Shown here piece by piece: positions 16,689-25,413 of a stretch of 47,197 bases of DNA (positions are counted from its first letter, which is position 1; the number at the start of each line of letters is the position of its first letter). This DNA is from Candidatus Hydrothermus pacificus (GTDB lineage Bacteria > Hydrothermota > Hydrothermia > Hydrothermales > Hydrothermaceae). The stretch lies in the NCBI GenBank assembly GCA_002011615.1, contig MTOH01000005.1, positions 1 to 47,197 of the forward strand, in the 5' to 3' direction. Below the pieces are notes generated by a model. It was not told the origin of the DNA and made no database searches. It saw only the letters and a list, made by a program, of their open reading frames with translations. The translations under genes were made by a program, and so were the position numbers.

Positions 16689-16760
16689 AGGCGGCGCCCG
16701 GAATCGAACCGAGGTAAGCGGTTTTGCAAACCGCTGCCTGAGCCACTCGGCCACGCCGCC
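16689..16760 (-). tRNA. tRNA-Cys (anticodon GCA)
   Basis: The minus strand folds into a full cloverleaf. The acceptor GGCGGCG (16760-16754) pairs with CGCCGCC (16696-16690), the D arm is GCC/GGC, the anticodon stem GCGGT/ACCGC encloses loop TTGCAAA with anticodon GCA, and the T arm has TTCGATT. The unpaired base at 16689 is U, the discriminator expected of tRNA-Cys. CCA is not encoded. The mtaD-like gene starts 11 nt downstream on the same strand. Confidence 0.95.
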
Positions 16761-16776
16761 ATAGTTTAAGTTTATA

Positions 16777-16806
16777 ATTTTACCTCTAATTTTGAAAATT
16801 TGTCAA
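16777..16806 (-). promoter_or_regulatory. Predicted sigma-70 promoter of the tRNA-Cys-led operon
   Basis: Minus-strand TTGACA (16806-16801) and TAAAAT (16782-16777) are separated by 18 nt. Transcription should start near 16770, about 10 nt before the tRNA. No other promoter fits before the mtaD-like gene. Confidence 0.6.
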
Positions 16807-16853
16807 GTAACCCTTTAAAATATAAAACAAAAAATAAAATATAAAGGATATAA

Positions 16854-17939
16854 ATGGACGAATTTATAGAAAAAAAAGAAAAAGACTTGTATTTACCCTA
16901 TTTTATCTCCCTTGCTGAATTTGCCGCAGGTATAGCTCATGAGATAAATAACCCTTTATCCTCCCTTATGGCAGCAATAGAATACATCTCTTCTAACAAA
17001 GATGCTGAGATTTTTTCAGATGAAATAAACCTGATAAAAAACTCTGCTAAAAGAATATCCAGTATAATAAAAGATGTAATTTTGTTTGCAGATACCCAGA
17101 AAGACTCTATAAAAGAAATCTTTGAAGTAAAAGAAGCGGTTAAATCAATTGTGGGAATAGTAAAGAATCATTACAGGTCAGAGGGTATTGAGGTTTCTGA
17201 AAAATACGACACGGATAAACTGTTTATTATGGGGAGGAGAGGGGTGTTTCAAAATTCGATTTTTAACCTGCTTAAAAACAGCTATGATGCCATAAAAAGT
17301 GTAAAGACTAAAGGACAGATTCAAATAAAAGTTTTAAATAAAACAGACTATGTTTTGATAGAAATTCATGATGATGGTAGAGGTATACCAGAAGAATATA
17401 AGGACAAGATTTTATTGCCCTTTTTTACCACCAAATCACATACACAGGGTATAGGCTTTGGTCTGAGTTTTGTAAAAAAAGCTGTGGATGAATTTGGAGG
17501 GAACATACACTTTATAAGTAAAGAAGGTGTGGGAACATCTTTCTTCGTAGAAATACCTGTGTATAATGTCAAGGAAATAGAAGAGAATGAAAATCAGGCA
17601 ATTATCTTTACAAAAAGAAATGAGATAGAGTTTCAGATAAAGAATGTTATGAGTAAACTTGGCTGGAATGTTCAAAGAATTGAGGATTTAAATCGGATGA
17701 TTCACACATGCTCTATATGTGAGGCGAATAGATGTCTGGGATTTGTTGATATGAAAAATATTGAAATCCCGTATCAGGAAGTTATAGAAAGAATAGAAAG
17801 GAGTAATGATGCAATGATAAGAAGACTTATATTTATTACAGATTTACTTGAGCCAGACTGGCTAAGGATGTTGAAATATAAGGGCATAAGATTTATTTTA
17901 GAGCCTTTTACTGTCGGGGAAATTTTGCAGGTGATTTAA
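16854..17939 (+). CDS. Cytosolic sensor histidine kinase with degenerate C-terminal receiver
   Basis: A 361-residue kinase with no sensor or membrane segment. The DHp domain has an intact H-box, AAGIAHEINNPLSSL, with phospho-acceptor His29. The HATPase domain (about 120-235) has the N-box FNLLKNSYDAI, G1 DDGRGIPEEY, F-box LPFFTTK and G2 GIGFGLSFVKK. Residues about 245-361 look like a receiver fold in layout (IIFTKRN..., LGFVDMKN, LIFITD, KGIRFILEPF), but the usual acidic pair is missing and the KP motif reads EP, so it is probably a pseudo-receiver. It is followed 13 nt later by a second kinase-like gene with a good Shine-Dalgarno sequence, so both should be made together. The signal is unknown. 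Confidence 0.85.
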   Translation: MDEFIEKKEKDLYLPYFISLAEFAAGIAHEINNPLSSLMAAIEYISSNKDAEIFSDEINLIKNSAKRISSIIKDVILFADTQKDSIKEIFEVKEAVKSIVGIVKNHYRSEGIEVSEKYDTDKLFIMGRRGVFQNSIFNLLKNSYDAIKSVKTKGQIQIKVLNKTDYVLIEIHDDGRGIPEEYKDKILLPFFTTKSHTQGIGFGLSFVKKAVDEFGGNIHFISKEGVGTSFFVEIPVYNVKEIEENENQAIIFTKRNEIEFQIKNVMSKLGWNVQRIEDLNRMIHTCSICEANRCLGFVDMKNIEIPYQEVIERIERSNDAMIRRLIFITDLLEPDWLRMLKYKGIRFILEPFTVGEILQVI

Positions 17940-17952
17940 AAGGAGATTTTTT

Positions 17953-19437
17953 ATGAGAAAGATACTTATAGTGGATGATGATGAGAATATAAGAGTTATA
18001 TTTAAAAAAGTGCTTGAAAACGCGGGTTACGATGTTGATACCGCTTCTAATGGATTGGTTGCTCTTGAGATTCTTGAAAACAAACAATTTGACATCTACC
18101 TTCTTGATTTAAAAATGCCTGAAATGGATGGGCTCACTCTTCTTGAGGAAATAAAAAAACGAGGGCATGAGGGTATTCCAATAATTTTGACTGCCTATGG
18201 AGATAAAGAAAGTGCAATAACCGCTTTGAAGCTGGGAGCCTATGACTTTGTTGAAAAGCCTGTGAGTATAAACGATATGAGGTTCGCAATCCAGAGAGCT
18301 CTTGAAAAAAAGATACTTCTTGAAGAGAATGTAAAATTAAAGGAAGTTGAAAAACTGCATAAAGCAGTGGTTGAAATGCTTAAATCCGATAGTGAGGAAG
18401 AGTTTTTAAAAAATTTTCCCAGAATATTAATTGATTCGCTGAATTTTGAAAGTGCAATGCTATATATATATAGCCCGGAAGAAAAAACCTTTTTTTATCC
18501 AAAATTCATTCCAGAGATTGAGAATTATATACAGGATGCCAGAAAAAGTGAATTTTCTATCAAAGATACCTACATGTTACATAAAATCTCGCCTTCAGAA
18601 GAGATAGAAGGAATTATGATTGTTAAATCCTTTTTCCCCTTTATAGACAGGGAAATAGAGACTTTTAAATTGATATGCAAACAGGGAGAGATATTGTGGA
18701 AAGAACTTGTTTCAAAAAGGAAACTTGAAGAAGCTCTTGAAAAATTAAAGGCCTATCATCTTACAGCATTAAGAACCGGCAGGGTCTCAGTACTCGGTGA
18801 AATAAGCAATACTCTTATAAAGGAGATAGAAAATCCTTTAAACAATGTGGAAATGGGGTTATCTTACTTTTTTAACCGTGAAGACCTTGTAGATTTAAAA
18901 GAAACTAAGGGGTTGCAGAAACAATGGGAAGAACTGAAAAAAGTTTTTAATAATTTTAAAGAAATAATGAGTTCTATTAAACCGACCAGAAAGAAAGTTA
19001 AACTTGGCGAAGTTATAAATATGTGTTATGAAATACTTTTACCCCAGTTTGTGGAGAGCAGGGTCTCTTTCTGGCGAGGAGGTGTTGAGGATGTTGAGAT
19101 AGACGGTTATCCTGGATTAATTGAACAGATATTTATAAACCTTTTTATCAACTCTCTTGACATAATGAAAGAAGGAGGCAGGATAGAAGTCAGGATTGAC
19201 GAAGAAGAAGATTTGGTGAGAGTGGAGGTTCGGGATACAGGTCCTGGGATTCCTGCAGATATTAAAAACAGGATATTTGAGCCTTTTTTCACAACAAAGA
19301 AAGAAGGAACAGGTATGGGACTCACACTTGTTAAGCATGGTGTTGAAATGCACGGAGGTAAGATTGATCTGGAAAGTGAAGAAGGTGTGGGAACCGCTTT
19401 TTACATAACTCTTCCAAAAAGATGGGAAGGCTATTAG
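17953..19437 (+). CDS. Receiver/GAF-like/kinase protein lacking the phospho-accepting histidine
   Basis: A 494-residue protein starting with a complete receiver domain (1-120): Asp9/Asp10, phospho-acceptor Asp52 in LLDLKMPEMDG, Thr80 and Lys102 in EKPV. A GAF-like region spans about 130-270. The next segment, LGEISNTLIKEIENPLNNV, aligns position by position with the H-box of the upstream kinase (AAGIAHEINNPLSSL), but the His is Lys290. The HATPase domain is intact: N-box INLFINSLDIM, DTGPGIPADI, FEPFFTTK, GTGMGLTLVK. It may bind ATP and phosphorylate a partner in trans, or act as a pseudo-kinase; that is inference. The AAAAGGAG ribosome-binding site is strong. It overlaps the sugar transferase gene by 16 nt. 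Confidence 0.88.
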   Translation: MRKILIVDDDENIRVIFKKVLENAGYDVDTASNGLVALEILENKQFDIYLLDLKMPEMDGLTLLEEIKKRGHEGIPIILTAYGDKESAITALKLGAYDFVEKPVSINDMRFAIQRALEKKILLEENVKLKEVEKLHKAVVEMLKSDSEEEFLKNFPRILIDSLNFESAMLYIYSPEEKTFFYPKFIPEIENYIQDARKSEFSIKDTYMLHKISPSEEIEGIMIVKSFFPFIDREIETFKLICKQGEILWKELVSKRKLEEALEKLKAYHLTALRTGRVSVLGEISNTLIKEIENPLNNVEMGLSYFFNREDLVDLKETKGLQKQWEELKKVFNNFKEIMSSIKPTRKKVKLGEVINMCYEILLPQFVESRVSFWRGGVEDVEIDGYPGLIEQIFINLFINSLDIMKEGGRIEVRIDEEEDLVRVEVRDTGPGIPADIKNRIFEPFFTTKKEGTGMGLTLVKHGVEMHGGKIDLESEEGVGTAFYITLPKRWEGY

Positions 19438-20021
19438 AAATAATAATAACGATTTTCATTCTAATTCTCACCTTTCCGCTATGGATAGCAATTGCTTTAT
19501 TGATAAAAATGGAAAACAGAGGACCGGTATTTTTTGTTCAGGAGAGAGTGGGTAGAAATCAGAAGATTTTTAAAATTTATAAATTCAGAACAATGTATAA
19601 AGACCAGGATAAGAGACTTGCGAAATATTTGAATGATAATCACATTGCGAAAAAAGAATGGGAAGATTACAGGAAATTGAAAACCTTTGACCCGAGGGTT
19701 ACAAAGGTGGGAAAATTTTTAAGAAAATTCAGTCTGGATGAAATTCCGCAAATTTTGAATGTATTAAAGGGTGATATGAGTCTTGTGGGTCCCAGACCCT
19801 ATTTAAAGGAGGAGTTTCATAATATACCTGAAAGCGCTTATGATATTTTTAGTGTAAGGCCTGGTATTACAGGACCATGGCAAACATGTGGTAGAAATAA
19901 AATCCCATTTTATCAGAGAATAAGAATTGAAAAAGAATATGCAAAATCAAAAAATCTTATAAAAGATTTGGGATATCTTTTCAAAACAGTAAACTCTATC
20001 ATTAACGGAGAGGGTATTTGA
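19422..20021 (+). CDS. Bacterial sugar transferase (polyprenyl-phosphate phosphoglycosyl transferase)
   Basis: A 199-residue enzyme of the WcaJ/WbaP C-terminal family (monotopic phosphoglycosyl transferases), which starts polysaccharide repeat-unit synthesis by moving a sugar-1-phosphate from a nucleotide sugar to undecaprenyl phosphate. Seen are an N-terminal re-entrant membrane helix (about 5-30), RGPVFFVQERVGRNQKIFKIYKFRTM, the RKFSLDEIPQILNVLKGDMSLVGPRP block containing the catalytic Asp-Glu pair, and RPGITGPWQTCGRN. It is the minimal catalytic form without the large N-terminal region of WcaJ. The ATG lies inside the end of the kinase gene, suggesting coupled translation and perhaps regulation with that signalling pair. 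Confidence 0.9.
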   Translation: MGRLLEIIITIFILILTFPLWIAIALLIKMENRGPVFFVQERVGRNQKIFKIYKFRTMYKDQDKRLAKYLNDNHIAKKEWEDYRKLKTFDPRVTKVGKFLRKFSLDEIPQILNVLKGDMSLVGPRPYLKEEFHNIPESAYDIFSVRPGITGPWQTCGRNKIPFYQRIRIEKEYAKSKNLIKDLGYLFKTVNSIINGEGI

Positions 20022-20032
20022 AAGGAGGAAAA

Positions 20033-22678
20033 ATGACTGCAAGGACAAGGAGAAAGAAATATGTATATGCCTTTGGCAAAGGCAAAGCAGAAGGCAGTGC
20101 AAAGATGAAAAATCTGTTAGGTGGAAAGGGTGCAAATCTACATGAAATGACCCGACTTGGTATAAATGTGCCTCTAGGTTTTACAATAACTACAGAGGTT
20201 TGCACCTATTACTACCAGAAAAGGAGATTTCCCGGTGATTTGAAGTTACAGGTTAAGAAAGGAATAAGGTTTCTTGAGAAAGCAACAGGTAAAAGATTTG
20301 GAGACCCATCAAATCCGTTGCTTGTTTCTGTGAGAAGTGGTGCAAGAGTATCAATGCCTGGTATGATGGATACTGTTCTTAATCTTGGAATCAATGATGA
20401 AGTGGCTGAAGGACTTGCAAACCTTACAGGTAACAGAAGATTTTCTCTTGATGCCTACAGGAGATTTATCCAGATGTTTGGTAATGTGGTTAAAAATGTT
20501 CCTCATGAAAGTTTTGAGGCTGTGCTTGAAGAGTTGAAAGAGGAGAAAGGGGTTCATCTTGACACAGAGCTGGACGAAAAAGACCTTGAAGAGTTAATAA
20601 AAAGGTATCGAAAGGTCTATAAAAAGTATACCGATGAAGAATTTCCACAAAGCCCTGAGGAGCAGTTGTGGATGGCTATAAAAGCAGTTTTTGAATCCTG
20701 GAACAATAAGAGAGCAATAGAATATAGAAAATTACATAACATACCTGATACATGGGGCACTGCATGTAATGTTCAGGTCATGGTTTTTGGCAATATGGGT
20801 AATGACAGTGCTACAGGTGTTGCGTTCAGCAGGAATCCTTCTAACGGTGAAAAGGAAATCTTTGGAGAATATCTTTTAAATGCACAGGGTGAAGATGTTG
20901 TTGCGGGTATCAGGACTCCTAAGCCCATTTCTGAATTAAGAAAAGAAATGCCAAAAGCTTATGATGAACTTGTGAATATATTTAGGAAGCTTGAGAAACA
21001 CTATAAAGAGATGCAGGATATGGAATTTACAATAGAACGCGGGAAAGTTTATATGCTTCAAACAAGAGTTGGCAAGAGAACTCCCAGAGCGAAAGTTAAG
21101 ATAGCTGTTGATATGGTAAGGGAAAGACTTATAAAAAAGGAAGAGGCCATAAAAAGGGTTTCCCCTGAGGATATAGACCATTTACTCCACCCTCAAATTC
21201 CTGATTCCTTTGAGGGAGAAGCTCTTGCAAAAGGTCTTCCTGCATCGCCTGGTGCAGCAAAAGGTAAAGTTGTTTTTGATGCTGACAGAGCAGCTGAACT
21301 CGGCTCTCAGGGTGAAAGTGTTATACTTGTGAGAGTTGAAACCTCGCCGGATGATATTCACGGTATGGCAAGGTCAAAAGGGATACTTACTGCGAGAGGT
21401 GGAATGACCTCTCATGCAGCGGTTGTTGCAAGAGGGATGGGGATTCCCTGTGTTGTGGGATGTGAGTCTTTGAACATAAATTATTCTGGAGAACTTTTTG
21501 AAATTAATGGTAAAGTGGTGAAGGAAGGTGACTTAATTACCATAGATGGAACCACAGGAAAGGTTTATTTAGGCGATGTTCCTGTGGAAGCCCCTGGGAT
21601 TTTTCCTGAACTCAATGAACTTTTAAAATTTGCTGATAAAATAAGAAAACTTGGTGTCAGGACAAATGCAGATACACCGAGGGATGCCAGAAAGGCTCTT
21701 GAGTTTGGGGCAGAAGGCATAGGATTATGCCGAACAGAACATATGTTCTTTGAGGGGGAAAGAATATATGCAATGCAGGAAATGATTCTCGCTGAAAATG
21801 AGGAAGAACGAAAAAAAGCTTTAAACAAACTTCTTCCTTTTCAAAGAAAAGATTTTTATGAGATATTCAAAGTAATGGACGGGCATCCGGTTACCATAAG
21901 GACACTCGACCCTCCTCTTCATGAATTTTTACCAAAAGAAGAAGAGAGCATAAAGGAACTTGCTGAAAGAACAGGTAAAAGTATTGAGGAGGTGAAAAAG
22001 AAAATAGAGGCACTCTCAGAACTCAATCCTATGCTCGGACACAGGGGATGCAGACTCGGGATAACATATCCTGAAATCACTGAAATGCAGGCAAAGGCAA
22101 TATTTGAAGCAGCGGTCAAAGCAACAAAGGAAGGTGTTAAAGCAATCCCTGAAATTATGATTCCCCTTGTTGGCATAGATAAAGAGCTGAAGATGCAGAA
22201 AGAGGTTGTTGACAGGGTTGCAAAAGAAATTATGGAAAAAGAGGGTATAAAAATAAAGTACAGTGTAGGAACGATGATAGAAATCCCCCGTGCCTGTATA
22301 GTTGCTCACAGAATAGCAAAGATTGCTTCTTTCTTCTCATTTGGAACCAATGATTTAACCCAGACAACCTTTGGTTTTTCAAGAGATGACATTGGCAAAT
22401 TTTTACATGATTATATAGATAGGAGTATTTTATCAAAGGACCCCTTTGCTGTTCTCGACCAGGAAGGTGTTGGGGAACTCATGAAGACAGGTATACAGAA
22501 GGGAAGAAAAGCAAATCCCAAGTTAAAAATAGGCATATGTGGTGAACATGGTGGAGAACCCGCATCTGTGGATTTTTGCCACCGGATAGGCCTTGACTAT
22601 GTGAGTTGTTCTCCCTACAGGGTTCCCATAGCGAGGCTTGCTGCTGCCCATGCCGCATTAGAGGAAAAAAGAAAATGA
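20033..22678 (+). CDS. ppdK: Pyruvate, phosphate dikinase
   Basis: An 881-residue enzyme that interconverts pyruvate + ATP + Pi with PEP + AMP + PPi. The nucleotide-binding domain opens with YVYAFGKGKAEG and LLGGKGANLHEMTRLG. The swivelling phosphohistidine domain carries GGMTSHAAVVARGMGIPCV with His461 as phospho-acceptor. The C-terminal TIM barrel has GLCRTEHMFFEGER, NPMLGHRGCRLG, FSFGTNDLTQTTFGFSRDD and the catalytic Cys in GICGEHGGEP. I chose the ATG at 20033 with AAAGGAGG in front; an in-frame TTG five codons earlier lies in the ribosome-binding site region and is unlikely. The enzyme is typical of anaerobes using PPi-linked glycolysis or gluconeogenesis. It overlaps the next gene by 4 nt. 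Confidence 0.97.
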   Translation: MTARTRRKKYVYAFGKGKAEGSAKMKNLLGGKGANLHEMTRLGINVPLGFTITTEVCTYYYQKRRFPGDLKLQVKKGIRFLEKATGKRFGDPSNPLLVSVRSGARVSMPGMMDTVLNLGINDEVAEGLANLTGNRRFSLDAYRRFIQMFGNVVKNVPHESFEAVLEELKEEKGVHLDTELDEKDLEELIKRYRKVYKKYTDEEFPQSPEEQLWMAIKAVFESWNNKRAIEYRKLHNIPDTWGTACNVQVMVFGNMGNDSATGVAFSRNPSNGEKEIFGEYLLNAQGEDVVAGIRTPKPISELRKEMPKAYDELVNIFRKLEKHYKEMQDMEFTIERGKVYMLQTRVGKRTPRAKVKIAVDMVRERLIKKEEAIKRVSPEDIDHLLHPQIPDSFEGEALAKGLPASPGAAKGKVVFDADRAAELGSQGESVILVRVETSPDDIHGMARSKGILTARGGMTSHAAVVARGMGIPCVVGCESLNINYSGELFEINGKVVKEGDLITIDGTTGKVYLGDVPVEAPGIFPELNELLKFADKIRKLGVRTNADTPRDARKALEFGAEGIGLCRTEHMFFEGERIYAMQEMILAENEEERKKALNKLLPFQRKDFYEIFKVMDGHPVTIRTLDPPLHEFLPKEEESIKELAERTGKSIEEVKKKIEALSELNPMLGHRGCRLGITYPEITEMQAKAIFEAAVKATKEGVKAIPEIMIPLVGIDKELKMQKEVVDRVAKEIMEKEGIKIKYSVGTMIEIPRACIVAHRIAKIASFFSFGTNDLTQTTFGFSRDDIGKFLHDYIDRSILSKDPFAVLDQEGVGELMKTGIQKGRKANPKLKIGICGEHGGEPASVDFCHRIGLDYVSCSPYRVPIARLAAAHAALEEKRK

Positions 22679-25413
22679 ATGTTAAGATTAAAGAAAAACA
22701 TTTAAGATGGATTTTTTTCTCTTCTGTTGTATTTTTTACCTTTATAATCTATATGCTCACAACCGCTCCTACAATTGTTTTCTGGGATGTTGGAGAATTT
22801 CTTGCCACCTCCTATATTCTCGGTATACCCCATCCTCCGGGAACACCACTTTATGTTATTCTGGGTAGATTTTTTGCATTGCTTCCTCTTCCATTGAATA
22901 CAATAAAGAAAATAACGCTTATATCAATACTTTCAGGAGCTTTTTCTGCAGGCTTTGTATACCTTATAACCGTTAAGGTTATAGATTTTTTTAAAGGAGA
23001 AAATATTTCAAAGTGGATACAGCATCTATCAGGTCTTCTTGGAGGATTTATAGCTCCCTTTGCCTATACAACATGGTGGTCCAGTATAGAAGCTGAAACC
23101 TATGCACCTTCCAATTTCTTTATGTTTCTGGCGACATATCTTGCTCTTATATGGTGGGAAAAAAGACAAAGAAAAGATTCTGTTAAATATCTTATCCTGA
23201 TAATTTATCTTCTTGCTCTTGGTTCAGGAATTCATCTTTCTGCACCCTTTATCTTTCCTGCAATTTTAATATTTGTTCTTGTTGTGAAACCCAGAATGGT
23301 TCTTGACTGGGAATCTCTTGGAGTTTTCTCTATTTTCTTTATTGTAATTTCGGGCATTTTTGGGAGTTTTACTCCGCCTTCATGGGGTAAAGCATTAGGG
23401 TTCTATTTTATCGGAACAGCAGGAACAGGACTATTCCTGTATTTAAAAAAACACTTCAAAGGGCTGGGTCTTAAAGAAGGAATTTTCTTTGTCTCTGTTA
23501 TAATAACATTTGCAGGGCTTTATCTGAAATCTCCCGTAGCTTTCATAATAGGTGTTCTTCTCACCGCTATAACTGCCTTTGTCTCCGGGAAACTTTACAT
23601 AGAATGTAAAGGTGTTGCTCTTATTCTTGTTTTTATTGCTGTTTCAGCAGGACTTTATTTGATTATAAGGGCTCATCATAATCCTACAATTAACGAAGCA
23701 GACCCTAAAACCTGGCAGGCTTTCTGGGATGTTCTATTAAGAAAACAATATCCTCCGGCTGACTTTTTCCCGAGAAGAATTCCCTTTATTGAACAGTTGA
23801 AGCTTTTCTGGACATACTTTGCAGGCAGACAGGGTGATGTGGCTATGCCTCCTCAATATGTGCCTCTTATATTTATTCTTGGATTTATCGGGTTCGCATT
23901 GCACATTGCCTATGACAGGAAGAGTTTTGCTCTTGTTGGAAGTTCGCTAATTCTGGCAACACTCGGTCTTATTTTTGTCCTCAATCTCAAATACTCCGCA
24001 ACAGACCCCAGAGCTTATATACCTCAGGAAATGCGAGAGGTGAGAGATAGAGATTATTTCTTTATCCCGGGATATTTTTACTTTGCAATTTATACGGGTT
24101 TAGGATTTTTCGGTGTTTTTAAATTGGCCATAGAGAACCTTAAGTTTTTCAAAAAAATAGCCCTTTATGTTGCTTTACCCGTTGCAATTCTTATTCCCGT
24201 ATGGCAACTTTCAGCTTACTACAAAATGGTTGACAGGTCAAAAAACTATGTTGCAGAGGATTATGCTTATAATCTTTTGCACTGTGTGGATGATGGGGGG
24301 ATTGTCTTTACAAACGGTGATAACGATACATTTCCCCTCTGGTGTGCCCAGGAGGTTCTCGGTATAAAAAAATCTGTTACGATTGCAAATCTCTCTCTCC
24401 TGAATACAAACTGGTATAACAAACAGCTGAAGTCATGGGGTGTTCCTCTTTATTTTAAAGAAGAGGATATAGATAAGCTTACCCCATTTATTGGACCTGA
24501 TAACAAGGTGGTTCTGGTAAGAGACTTAATTATAAGAGATATGCTCGCTGCAAACTTTGGATATCAGCTTCCCAAAGACCCAAAGGAATATATTGCCCTT
24601 CCCAGAAGCAATTTGAGATTTCCGAAAATTTATCTTGCACCACCTGAAGAGTTTGCCAGAAAAGTTATAGAAGGCAGACAACCTAAAAAGCCGATATTTT
24701 TCTCAATCACCTGTGAGACAAGGGTTTATAAGGGGTTTTCAGATTATCTTATTCTTGAAGGGATGGCCTACCGGATTGTCCCATACAAAGTGGACAAAAA
24801 AACGCCTCTTGGTTATGCAGTAAATATGGAAAAGACCGACTCTCTTTTTCACAAAGTTTTCAGATTCAGAGGTTTTGTGGACAACAATAAATTCTTTATA
24901 GACAGAACTCATCAGAGATTACTTTCAAATTACAGAGCGCCTCTAATGGTTCTTGCAATTGAATATTTCAACAGGGGCGAAGTTGACAAAGCAATAGAAA
25001 ACATAGAGTTTGCATTGAATTTTGAAGGTAACAGAGATTTGATGGATAAAGATGATAAAAGAATAGTCTATTTTATGAAATTACAGCTTGCCCAGTTCTC
25101 AATTGCAGATGGAAAATACGATAAAGCAATTTCAGTTTGTAAAGAACTTATTAAGGAGGAAAAAAACAGTGTGGTTTACACTTTGATGGGCGATGCTTAT
25201 AGAGGAGAAGGAAAAAAAGAACTTGCAAAGAAGTATTATAAACTTGCTCTTGAACTTCCCCCTGCTTTTATAAAAACTTATGAATCACTTATAGAAATAT
25301 ATATGCAGGAAAATCACACAGATAGTGCAAAACAGATTTTTAAACTTGCGAAAAAAAGATTTGGAACCGTTCCTGGTCTGGATTCATTGAAAAAGAAGTA
25401 TAAAATTGATTGA
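22675..25413 (+). CDS. DUF2723 (GT117/TMEM260-like) membrane glycosyltransferase with TPR tail
   Basis: A 912-residue polytopic membrane protein. The first loop carries TIVFWDVGEFLATSYILGIPHPPGTPLY, the diagnostic DUF2723 motif with acidic Asp-Glu residues, followed by about a dozen hydrophobic helices up to residue 510 and a soluble part. The last 150 residues contain TPR-like helices (ALEYFNRGEVDKAIENIEFAL, GKYDKAISVCKELI). The family is related to O-mannosyltransferases and is thought to glycosylate exported proteins from lipid-linked sugar; the exact reaction here is inferred. The ATG at 22675 overlaps the ppdK stop codon (ATGA); an upstream TTG in frame is rejected because the extra 23 residues come from ppdK coding sequence. 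It may work with the nearby sugar transferase. Confidence 0.82.
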   Translation: MNVKIKEKHLRWIFFSSVVFFTFIIYMLTTAPTIVFWDVGEFLATSYILGIPHPPGTPLYVILGRFFALLPLPLNTIKKITLISILSGAFSAGFVYLITVKVIDFFKGENISKWIQHLSGLLGGFIAPFAYTTWWSSIEAETYAPSNFFMFLATYLALIWWEKRQRKDSVKYLILIIYLLALGSGIHLSAPFIFPAILIFVLVVKPRMVLDWESLGVFSIFFIVISGIFGSFTPPSWGKALGFYFIGTAGTGLFLYLKKHFKGLGLKEGIFFVSVIITFAGLYLKSPVAFIIGVLLTAITAFVSGKLYIECKGVALILVFIAVSAGLYLIIRAHHNPTINEADPKTWQAFWDVLLRKQYPPADFFPRRIPFIEQLKLFWTYFAGRQGDVAMPPQYVPLIFILGFIGFALHIAYDRKSFALVGSSLILATLGLIFVLNLKYSATDPRAYIPQEMREVRDRDYFFIPGYFYFAIYTGLGFFGVFKLAIENLKFFKKIALYVALPVAILIPVWQLSAYYKMVDRSKNYVAEDYAYNLLHCVDDGGIVFTNGDNDTFPLWCAQEVLGIKKSVTIANLSLLNTNWYNKQLKSWGVPLYFKEEDIDKLTPFIGPDNKVVLVRDLIIRDMLAANFGYQLPKDPKEYIALPRSNLRFPKIYLAPPEEFARKVIEGRQPKKPIFFSITCETRVYKGFSDYLILEGMAYRIVPYKVDKKTPLGYAVNMEKTDSLFHKVFRFRGFVDNNKFFIDRTHQRLLSNYRAPLMVLAIEYFNRGEVDKAIENIEFALNFEGNRDLMDKDDKRIVYFMKLQLAQFSIADGKYDKAISVCKELIKEEKNSVVYTLMGDAYRGEGKKELAKKYYKLALELPPAFIKTYESLIEIYMQENHTDSAKQIFKLAKKRFGTVPGLDSLKKKYKID

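Noticed and set aside
16806-16830. Sigma-70 promoter for the first kinase gene (TTGTCA at 16800, TATAAA at 16821)
   Set aside because: The spacing is only 15 nt and the region is simply A/T-rich; it overlaps the better minus-strand promoter of tRNA-Cys.
20018-20035. TTG at 20018 as the ppdK start
   Set aside because: It would encode the AAAGGAGG ribosome-binding site itself; the ATG at 20033 is correctly spaced from it.
22606-22674. TTG at 22606 as the start of the DUF2723 gene
   Set aside because: The extra 23 residues are a frame-shifted reading of the conserved ppdK end; the ATG at 22675 forms the usual ATGA overlap.
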